A stretch of DNA of 5,880 bases, taken from positions 1 through 5,880 of the forward strand of contig JALZUX010000568.1 of assembly GCA_023301405.1 (NCBI GenBank), in the 5' to 3' direction. Below the pieces are notes generated by a model. The model searched no databases, was not told the DNA's origin, and was given only the letters and a program-made list of their open reading frames with translations. Source of the DNA: Granulosicoccaceae bacterium (GTDB lineage: Bacteria > Pseudomonadota > Gammaproteobacteria > Granulosicoccales > Granulosicoccaceae). Positions 1 through 5,880 of this stretch are shown here, piece by piece; within the stretch, counting starts at the first letter, position 1, and each line of letters begins with the position of its first letter. The position numbers and the translations under genes were made by a program.

Positions 1-439
1 TAGTCATTTAAGAGCGACTAGACTCCCACATGTAGTAGGCAAAATCTCATGCACTTGTGACAACCTCGCTACGCGCTCTTTACGGATGAGCACTAGCTAT
101 GGTTGTTGCACGAGAAAACGCCCACTACCATCTTTGATTAATCAGGCACGACCGGCACACTCAACATAGTCACGAAAACAAATAGTCATTGGATCATGGT
201 GTGTGAATTTTTCAAAACGGACTGATTAGATACCATTAAAATTGCTAGATATACTCTGAGAATGCACCACCAAAAGACGCATTATATGTTTGCAGTAGTA
301 CCACACCTTCTAGCCGACCCAAACAACCTCACCAACTTCTGACAGTAGTCACCCCACAGTGCCGTTGTCACCGATTGATATTAAATTACTAACAAGGCAT
401 TATGCATCAAGACATATCAAACCATTAATCGGAGGAATC
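1..439. other. Gene-free left flank with weak regulatory candidates
   Basis: I find no convincing coding region on either strand before the gene that starts at 440. Frames are broken by frequent stops and short ATG frames lack ribosome binding sites. Two small things stand out: a perfect 10-bp palindrome TGATTAATCA at 135-144, and a TATACT box at 250-255 that could be a -10 element. The -35 positions in front of that box match the consensus poorly, so I do not call a promoter. If it were used, the first gene would carry a leader of about 180 bases. Confidence 0.5.
431..435 (+). promoter_or_regulatory. Ribosome binding site that fixes the start at 440
   Basis: GGAGG lies four bases before ATG 440. 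The same frame is open back to a GTG at 359, but that codon has no Shine-Dalgarno sequence and the 27 extra residues do not resemble the family N-terminus. This site therefore decides for the ATG at 440. Confidence 0.75.
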
Positions 440-805
440 ATGGCATTAGAAGACAACCTTTGCACGATAGTCCCTTACTTTACGGTTCAAAGTGGCAAAA
501 TGGCCGAATTCAAAGCAATTGGCGATCAAATGGTCGCAGCAACCAAAACCGAGAAGGGCTGTGTTTTCTACGGCTTCAGCTTCAGCGGTGACCGAGCCCA
601 TTGTCGCGAAGGTTATTCTTCAGCTGAAGACATACTGGCTCACCTTGAAAACGTAGACTCACTGCTGAAACAGGCACTTGGTATCGCAAGCCTGGATCTG
701 CTTGAAATACACGCCCCTGCGGCCGACATTGAAAAGCTCAAAGAACCACTGGGCGGATTAAACCCTACGTTCTTTACTGTTGAAAGCGGGTTTAGAAACT
801 CCTGA
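440..805 (+). CDS. ABM-like dimeric alpha-beta barrel protein
   Basis: A 121-residue cytoplasmic protein that I assign to the antibiotic biosynthesis monooxygenase (ABM)-like ferredoxin-fold superfamily, whose members form dimeric barrels and include cofactor-free oxygenases and uncharacterised proteins. The strand starting near residue 8 (CTIVPYFTVQ), the helix around residues 20-38 (KMAEFKAIGDQMVAATK), the second strand around FYGFSFSGD (43-51), the REGY motif (56-59) and the helix with AHLENV (67-72) follow the usual order. A C-terminal extension (LEIHAP at 88-93, then PLGGLNPTFF) marks a subfamily longer than the minimal domain of about 95 residues. The start is chosen by GGAGG at 431-435. 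The gene stands alone and converges on the reductase gene at 1029-1964. I see no membrane segment or signal peptide. The fold is fairly secure; reaction and substrate are unknown. Confidence 0.8.
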   Translation: MALEDNLCTIVPYFTVQSGKMAEFKAIGDQMVAATKTEKGCVFYGFSFSGDRAHCREGYSSAEDILAHLENVDSLLKQALGIASLDLLEIHAPAADIEKLKEPLGGLNPTFFTVESGFRNS

Positions 806-1028
806 GCAAATCTAAGAGTCTGTCCGGAATCAGTGGGCCGTAGTGAAGGCGTGAAATTTCAAGCTAGATGTTTCAATCAACAGTGGCGAATAATTGTTCT
901 TCCTTAATACGATTGATCGTAATAGCCAGCCGAAAGACCACAACCACTATAGATCATTGTTGCCGGACAGCCACTTAAGGTTGTCAGAATTAGACAGTGA
1001 CAAGAAAAACCCGTGTCGTTTGCAGGTA
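806..1028. other. Convergent intergenic region
   Basis: This gap lies between the 3' ends of two converging genes. It holds a palindrome TACGAT-TG-ATCGTA (908-921), a perfect palindrome TGAAATTTCA (852-861), and an 8-bp inverted pair CTGTCCGG (820-827) / CCGGACAG (963-970). None is followed by a T-run in a direction that would make a convincing intrinsic terminator. I see no small gene. Confidence 0.45.
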
Positions 1029-1964
1029 CTAAACAACACCAACCGCTGACCGATTGGCGTTTTCAGCCAATAGTATCATTGTCCTCAGCATGTTGTTCAT
1101 AGGCGCTTCAACTCCCGCTTGTTTTGCCAGAGCTACCACAGCACCGTTCAAGGCATCAACTTCGGTACGCTGCCCTGCAAGCAAATCTTGTAACATAGAG
1201 GGTTTATGGTATTTGTGCTTGCTACAGGCCAACTCTATATTTGCATATACCGCTGACATATCTAGAACAACGCCATGCCCGGCACCAACCACTGCCACTT
1301 CAAGCGCCACTTTCTTCACTAAATCGATCGCCCCCTCAGATTCACCAATGTTCCCAGGTGTTCCGCGAGCAAGCGCACAGAGTGCATTCATACCCGCGTT
1401 AAAGGCAACCTTCTCCCAAATTTTCTGATGAATGTTCGCGTCTAGTTTAAGCTGTATATCAGTGGCAGAAAATGCATTGACTATTTTTTTACAAATAGGT
1501 AGATCGTTGCCAAGTACGCTATTAAAGAAGGTCACTCCATCCCCCATTTTTTTCACGATACCCGCGCCAACTTTGTCAACCGGCATCATAGAAACGCCCA
1601 CCAAAACTCTCTCAACCGGTACAAACTCAGCGATGCGATTACCGTTGTCCAAACCATTCTGCAAAGTCAGCACGTGAGTGGCCGACGAAATTTGATGAGC
1701 CACTACAGACAACGCTTTCGCTGATTGAAATGATTTAGTCAATAGAATTATAAGATCAAGGGGGCCCTCAACATTCGCTGGTGACCGTGCCGGCACTTTC
1801 ACTAGCGATTGTTCCGTACCAGACTGCATGATCAAGCCATTAATTGTTATGGCACGGCAGTGTTCTTCATTTGTGGTCAGAAGCTGAGTATCGGTTCCAG
1901 ACTGGGCAAGTCTTCCACCAAACCAAGACCCCATTGCGCCCGCCCCTAGAATTGCAACACGCAT
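1029..1964 (-). CDS. Ketopantoate reductase family (ApbA/PanE-like) dehydrogenase
   Basis: A 311-residue cytoplasmic NADPH-dependent 2-keto acid reductase. The family enzyme PanE reduces 2-dehydropantoate to pantoate in vitamin B5/CoA synthesis. Numbered from ATG 1964, the N-terminal Rossmann domain begins MRVAILGAGAMG with the GxGxxG loop at 7-12. Lys77 (LTKSFQ) and Asn103 (LQNG) correspond to the E. coli PanE substrate and cofactor positions. The C-terminal helical domain has Lys185, Asn189 and Asn193 (EKVAFNAGMN), Ser256 in PSMLQD and Glu268 in RTEVD. All catalytic positions I know for the family are therefore intact, and the length matches the usual 300-315. A GTG at 1976 would add four residues, but it has no ribosome binding site and the fold normally starts at this ATG, so I prefer 1964. 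The gene diverges from the aldolase-like gene at 2095. No pantothenate gene such as panB or panC is nearby, so it may be a paralogue acting on another keto acid. Confidence 0.88.
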   Translation of the reverse strand: MRVAILGAGAMGSWFGGRLAQSGTDTQLLTTNEEHCRAITINGLIMQSGTEQSLVKVPARSPANVEGPLDLIILLTKSFQSAKALSVVAHQISSATHVLTLQNGLDNGNRIAEFVPVERVLVGVSMMPVDKVGAGIVKKMGDGVTFFNSVLGNDLPICKKIVNAFSATDIQLKLDANIHQKIWEKVAFNAGMNALCALARGTPGNIGESEGAIDLVKKVALEVAVVGAGHGVVLDMSAVYANIELACSKHKYHKPSMLQDLLAGQRTEVDALNGAVVALAKQAGVEAPMNNMLRTMILLAENANRSAVGVV

Positions 1965-2026
1965 AGTTGTTAACACCGTGAATTGTTATTGTTCGCAGAT
2001 TACCACACCTGCCGCCACACAAAGCC

Positions 2027-2055
2027 TTGTCCACCCCTACAGAGTTTACTATGAT
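2027..2055 (+). promoter_or_regulatory. Putative sigma-70 promoter for the aldolase-like gene
   Basis: TTGTCC (2027-2032) matches the -35 consensus at four of six bases. TATGAT (2050-2055) matches the -10 consensus at five of six, with the ideal 17-bp spacing. Transcription would start near 2062 and leave a leader of about 33 bases before ATG 2095. The divergent reductase gene starts at 1964, so a regulator bound between them could control both, but I see no equally good promoter for the minus strand. Confidence 0.55.
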
Positions 2056-2083
2056 GAAACAGACATCCAGAACCTATCCCCTT

Positions 2084-2089
2084 AAGGAG
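2084..2089 (+). promoter_or_regulatory. Ribosome binding site of the aldolase-like gene
   Basis: AAGGAG five bases before ATG 2095 is a near-ideal Shine-Dalgarno sequence. It supports this start and suggests efficient translation. Confidence 0.75.
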
Positions 2090-2094
2090 TCCCT

Positions 2095-2907
2095 ATGTCT
2101 GACAGTAGCAGTACACAGCTTCAGGCCCCCGGCCAAACCCAGCCTCGGCCAGACTCCCTAAGTGACACCGAGTGGCAGACAAGAATCAATCTGGCCGCCT
2201 GCTATCGGCTGGTCCACTACTACAAATGGACGTCTCAGGTTTACAATCATATCACCGCCCGCATCCCCGGCACCGAAGCACTATTAATAAACCCGTTCGG
2301 ACACGGCTACGATGAAATTGGACCACGCGATTTAGTCAAAATAGATATCGACGGCAACAAACTTGACGACAGCCCCCACCCCGTTAATCAGGCAGGATAC
2401 ACCATTCATTCCGCCATCCACGCTGCCCGACCCGACTTACAATGCGTTGTCCATACTCACTCACAAAACGCCACTGCAATTTGTTGCCTTGAAGAAGGCT
2501 TCATCCCCTTAACCCAAATGGGATGCATGTTTCACGAGCGAATCGCCACCCACGAGTTTGAAGGTATTGCACTTGATCTTGAAGAAAGACAAAGCCTGGT
2601 TAAAGACCTGGGTGAAACTAATCACACCATGCTGTTATACAACCACGGCATTCTAATTTGCGGCCAAAGTATCGCACACGCATTTACCCGCCTATATCAC
2701 TTTGAAGACTGCGCAGGTGTTCAATTGAAAGCGATGGCCGCCGTTGCAGGTGGCGCTACATTAAAACGCCCTCGCCCAGAAATTGTCGCCAAAACTCGCG
2801 AACAATTTGAAAGCGGCGCCGCACAAGCCGGAGCGGAGGTGTTGCTACCGGAATGGCCTGCCTACCTGCGGATGCTAGACCGTTTATATCCAGGGTGGCG
2901 AGACTAG
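2095..2907 (+). CDS. Class II aldolase/adducin family protein
   Basis: A 270-residue cytoplasmic protein with the class II aldolase/adducin fold used by L-fuculose-1-phosphate aldolase, ribulose-5-phosphate epimerase and related decarboxylases. A polar N-terminal tail (about residues 1-22) precedes the domain. Zinc ligands are visible as His120 and His122 in HTHS and His184 in NHG. NHITARIPG (51-59) and NPFG (66-69) match the phosphate/substrate-loop region of the family. Where fuculose aldolase has its catalytic Glu73 (EWQFH), this protein reads GYTIH with Gly101, so the usual general acid/base is missing. That substitution is typical, to my knowledge, of an adducin-like bacterial branch whose reactions are mostly undefined. 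The C-terminus (about 225-270) is helical and ends LDRLYPGWRD. A good promoter and ribosome binding site precede it, and the YgiN-like gene follows after 96 bp, possibly on one transcript. The fold is secure; the reaction is not. Confidence 0.88.
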   Translation: MSDSSSTQLQAPGQTQPRPDSLSDTEWQTRINLAACYRLVHYYKWTSQVYNHITARIPGTEALLINPFGHGYDEIGPRDLVKIDIDGNKLDDSPHPVNQAGYTIHSAIHAARPDLQCVVHTHSQNATAICCLEEGFIPLTQMGCMFHERIATHEFEGIALDLEERQSLVKDLGETNHTMLLYNHGILICGQSIAHAFTRLYHFEDCAGVQLKAMAAVAGGATLKRPRPEIVAKTREQFESGAAQAGAEVLLPEWPAYLRMLDRLYPGWRD

Positions 2908-3003
2908 CCCAATCAAATTCATCTGCCGTATAACAGTCTTAGCATTCGCCAATGGGCAACATCTACTTCACTGTTTTAAATAGCTCCTAACGAGTATCAA
3001 ACC

Positions 3004-3318
3004 ATGATTCATGTCATCGCCATCATCACCACTGTCCTAAATAAACGAGCAGAGGTCCTTACCGCCTTTCATGCCAACATTCCCGCCGTGCTAGCAGAGC
3101 AAGGATGCATAGAATACCGCCCTGTTATTGATAGCCCAAATGCAGGAAGCATACAAACAAAACTAGGCGCCGATACTTTCACCGTCATTGAAAAGTGGGA
3201 AACCATGGAAGACCTAACCGCTCATTCAAAGTCTGCACATATGGCAGCTTACGGTAAACTGGTCGGGGACCGTATTAGCGAACGGACCATACATGTGTTT
3301 GAAGATGCAGCGGAATGA
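3004..3318 (+). CDS. YgiN-like ABM-domain protein (putative quinol monooxygenase)
   Basis: A 104-residue single-domain ABM protein, the length of E. coli YgiN, a quinol monooxygenase. Motifs typical of the family are GCIEYRP (34-40), a strand with VIEKWE (61-66), and the helix LTAHSKSAHMAAY (71-83) with His74 and His79. Such proteins form cytoplasmic dimers that oxidise quinols or small aromatics without a cofactor, and some are structural or isomerase-like instead. It follows the aldolase-like gene in the same orientation with a 96-bp gap that has no clear terminator, so co-transcription is plausible. The Shine-Dalgarno sequence is weak (AACGAG about 9 bases upstream). It differs clearly from the ABM-like protein at 440-805: it lacks that protein's C-terminal extension and REGY motif. 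The substrate cannot be read from the sequence. Confidence 0.85.
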   Translation: MIHVIAIITTVLNKRAEVLTAFHANIPAVLAEQGCIEYRPVIDSPNAGSIQTKLGADTFTVIEKWETMEDLTAHSKSAHMAAYGKLVGDRISERTIHVFEDAAE

Positions 3319-3447
3319 ATACCCAAAACTGATAGTTAGATAGAGCGCGTGGAGGCTGCTGTGGCAGATGTCGGTTCACCCTTCGGCCTCAGCGGTCACT
3401 AGCATTACACAGATACTTCCGTGACAACGCTTCCTGCCAAGCGATAG

Positions 3448-3564
3448 AACAATACACACGGTGGTAGACAAATACTGCCATTGAAAAAAGTGTTACTGGC
3501 AGGTAGTGGGGGTTCTCTACCCGTTTACGGGGGCCGGATTCAGTGCTACACCGGCAGTATTGTT
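3448..3564. repeat. Interrupted inverted repeat with a doubled left arm
   Basis: The right arm at 3546-3564 reads CTA, CACC, four bases, then GTATTGTT. It is complementary to AACAATAC, four bases, GGTG, one base, TAG at 3448-3467. A second left copy AATACTGCC at 3471-3479 is perfectly complementary to GGCAGTATT at 3553-3561. Two alternative hairpins could thus form around the same right arm. Between the arms is a small palindrome CCCGT-TT-ACGGG. No open frame of note runs through the region. It could be a mobile-element remnant or a structured transcript. Confidence 0.45.
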
Positions 3565-3592
3565 TACACGTTTTATGTTTTATGCTTTTAAA

Positions 3593-3609
3593 AAGGACCA
3601 GAGGTCCTT
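3593..3609 (-). terminator. Possible intrinsic terminator for minus-strand transcripts
   Basis: AAGGACC-AGA-GGTCCTT is a perfect 7-bp hairpin with a 3-base loop. Read on the minus strand it runs straight into further T residues (GGTCCTTTTTAAAA), as an intrinsic terminator does. It lies about 300 bases past the stop of the lipoprotein gene, beyond the nested palindrome, so it could end that transcript or merely belong to the repeat island. The T-run is short. Confidence 0.4.
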
Positions 3610-3637
3610 GCTCTTGACCTACCCCGCGTTTGATCAG

Positions 3638-3746
3638 TTTTGAGATTTATCGTGTAAGGGGGGCGTAGCGCCATGGATGGCGCGAAGAGCGCTGCCAGGC
3701 ATGGATGCCTGTTTGCGCGCCCCCCCTGGAGCGATAAATCTCAAAA
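3638..3746. repeat. 109-bp nested inverted-repeat element with two CATGGATG palindromes
   Basis: The outer arms are perfect 15-bp inverted repeats at 3638-3652 and 3732-3746 (TTTTGAGATTTATCG and its complement). Inside an internal loop of 5-6 bases is a second stem, GGGGGGCG (3658-3665) with CGCCCCCC (3718-3725). Inside that are two hairpins, GCGCCAT-GG-ATGGCGC (3668-3683) and CAGGCAT-GG-ATGCCTG (3696-3711), each with 7-bp arms and the same central CATGGATG. A small AGCGCT palindrome (3688-3693) sits between them. A transcript from either strand could fold as a long stem topped by two hairpins. I see no clear target-site duplication and no protein. I infer a REP/MITE-like dispersed element or a structured RNA. 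Confidence 0.65.
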
Positions 3747-3818
3747 TGCCGCAGGCACCCTTAGGGCTGGTCGGCCGCATGACGGCTTTTCGTTAGTTTT
3801 CGCCGTTTGAAAAGTGAC

Positions 3819-3900
3819 TCCGCCGGAAGGGCACATCTAACATAGTAGCCCCCGGCAGGGTCCCGCCGAAGGCGACATCTAAAGCAGCCGCCCGCAGGGC
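3819..3900. repeat. Two diverged tandem copies of a unit of about 40 bp
   Basis: Unit 1 (3819-3860) and unit 2 (3861-3900) share the order: a TCCGCCG-like start, GAAGG, ACATCTAA, a block with GCAG/GTAG followed by CCCCCGG or CGCCCG, then GCAGGG. They are adjacent and differ by several substitutions and small indels, so the duplication is old. They sit between the nested palindrome and the 3' end of the lipoprotein gene. Just before them, ACGGC (3782-3786) and GCCGT (3802-3806) flank a doubled TTTTCG. I see no gene in 3747-3912. Confidence 0.5.
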
Positions 3901-3912
3901 AACCCCCTTCAC

Positions 3913-5160
<1,248 letters not shown>

Positions 5161-5170
5161 TGAACGTTAT

Positions 5171-5180
5171 CTCCGTCCTT
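5171..5180 (-). promoter_or_regulatory. Ribosome binding site of the lipoprotein gene
   Basis: Read on the minus strand this is AAGGACGGAG, ending ten bases before the ATG at 5160. It offers AAGGA and GGAG as overlapping Shine-Dalgarno candidates, the second at a rather long spacing. It supports the start that begins the lipoprotein signal peptide. Confidence 0.6.
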
Positions 5181-5585
5181 AGTGATTCTCCCCATAACAA
5201 TTAGTAGAGAATTCGGAAAATTGATAATTACTTCATGACAGTGTTTTAATCCAGCAGTTAAACACACAAAAACCACACTCTACGGAGTAGCGGATTGAGA
5301 AATTCAGCCTCTGGAACTACAACTTTTCACTGACCAGAACAGACAAAGTACAATTGGTAATTAAACGAGAGTACAATCCGGCAAAGCGACCTTCGTCATG
5401 TAGTGGCAGTCCGGGAATGAAGGTCGTAGCAAGAATGTTAGATGTTGAGCCTGGTATTTCTGATCAATAAAAGCGAATAGTTATTCTGTTTTAACTAGAT
5501 TGACTATCATAGCGTGGCCGAAAGGCGGCGCCCACAGCAGCCCTAGTTCCCGGCCTCCTCCTGCAGTTCAAATGTAGGTTGGTAA
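5181..5585. other. Gene-free region with short repeats upstream of the lipoprotein gene
   Basis: No frame here looks coding. Visible structure includes the direct repeat AGTACAAT at 5347-5354 and 5370-5377, whose starts are 23 bp apart. An inverted pair CGACCTTC (5387-5394) / GAAGGTCG (5419-5426) encloses a 24-base loop. A near-perfect palindrome GTTGGT-A-ACCAAC lies at 5578-5590, immediately before the next open frame. A TATCAT box (5505-5510) has no good -35 partner. These could be regulator sites for the lipoprotein gene or the gene to the right, but none is recognised. Confidence 0.4.
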
Positions 5586-5880
5586 CCAACAAAAGTAAGG
5601 GAAAATCAGGTACAGGACTACAACTCAACACCAGACTTGCATACACCAGCAGAGACCAAGGAATTGCCAAGCATTGCCGGCAGACTGATATTACCCGATA
5701 CATCTGCGCCAGATCTTTATGCCCGGTTACTCAAGACAAGCCCCATCCCGATTGTGTCCGCCAACGATGCGATCAGCACAGATATACGGATCATTGATGC
5801 AAGAACGGAAGTTCCATTAACTATTGATCCCGCGCAGCCCGCTCTAGTTGTGTTTAATCCAACCAGCCTTGCAGCAGAAT
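5586..5880 (+). CDS. Partial open frame of unknown function, start uncertain, runs off the window
   Basis: After the TAA at 5583-5585 this frame stays open for 98 codons to the window edge. Its translation reads like a real protein: a polar, Pro-rich beginning (TPDLHTPAETKELPSIAG), then a beta-rich stretch with SANDAISTDIRIIDARTEV and LTIDPAQPALVVFNPTS. There is no ATG in the frame. The only early starts are TTG at 5637 and TTG at 5664, the latter with AAGGA almost touching it. I recognise no family. The frame before the TAA contains the lipobox-like FPASSCSSNVGW (5547-5582) but is itself cut by a TAG at 5544. It may be a gene with an unusual start, or a lipoprotein or secreted-protein gene whose 5' end has decayed. 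Confidence 0.45.

Noticed and set aside
359..439. N-terminal extension of the first ABM-like gene from a GTG at 359
   Set aside because: There is no ribosome binding site at the GTG, whereas GGAGG precedes ATG 440, where family members begin.
1054..1677. Two plus-strand open frames (1054-1428 and 1432-1677)
   Set aside because: They lie antisense within the reductase gene, whose catalytic motifs are complete. Their translations show no family features and they lack ribosome binding sites.
3471..3561. tRNA or integron attC-like site, because of the GGTTCTCTACCC-like loop and inverted arms
   Set aside because: No acceptor stem or CCA end can be drawn, and the GTTRRRY/RYYYAAC core sites of attC are absent.
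3576..3644. Short plus-strand frame of about 22 codons starting at ATG near 3576
   Set aside because: It runs through the AAGGACC hairpin into the left arm of the nested palindrome, has no ribosome binding site and shows no recognisable motif.
3319..3912. CRISPR array in the repeat island
   Set aside because: The repeats differ in sequence and spacing and there are no regular spacers; the only tandem pair is adjacent and diverged.
5491..5703. Minus-strand 70-residue frame with a hydrophobic stretch and LVLSC, resembling a small lipoprotein
   Set aside because: It has no Shine-Dalgarno sequence, the hydrophobic part comes late and the rest is Arg-rich. It runs antisense to the more protein-like plus frame. 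I keep it only as a remote possibility.

Overview
The window looks like chromosomal DNA of a Gram-negative bacterium, most likely a free-living gammaproteobacterium. The evidence is a typical outer-membrane lipoprotein signal, AAGGAG-type ribosome binding sites, roughly balanced base composition, and intergenic palindromes built on CATGGATG, which I remember as common in gammaproteobacterial genomes (memory, not checked). No marker gene fixes the genus. I see no phage gene, transposase, CRISPR array, tRNA or rRNA.

Left half (1-3318): four small-molecule enzyme genes. A 121-residue ABM-like (antibiotic biosynthesis monooxygenase fold) dimeric alpha-beta barrel protein (440-805, +) converges on a ketopantoate-reductase-family dehydrogenase (1029-1964, -). 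The reductase shares a 130-bp divergent intergenic region with a class II aldolase/adducin-family protein (2095-2907, +). The aldolase-like gene is followed 96 bp later by a second small barrel protein of the YgiN/ABM type (3004-3318, +). An NADPH-dependent 2-keto acid reductase, a metal-dependent aldolase-fold protein and two ABM proteins suggest a small catabolic or detoxification neighbourhood, but the sequence names no substrate.

Middle (3319-3912): a 594-bp gene-free island rich in palindromes. It holds an interrupted inverted repeat with a duplicated left arm, a 7-bp hairpin that could end transcription arriving from the right, a 109-bp nested inverted-repeat element enclosing two CATGGATG palindromes, and two diverged tandem copies of a unit of about 40 bp. 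This looks like a dispersed-repeat or structured-RNA locus.

Right half (3913-5880): a minus-strand lipoprotein gene encodes a signal peptide with lipobox Cys24, a long Ala-Pro/Glu-Pro linker made by 29 near-identical hexanucleotides, and a C-terminal SGNH/SASA-type esterase domain with its Ser, Asp and His motifs. This is probably a surface-tethered carbohydrate deacetylase. Upstream is a non-coding stretch with short repeats, then an open plus-strand frame (5586-5880) that runs off the window. It reads like protein but has no ATG, so it is either the start of a gene with an unusual start codon or a decayed gene.
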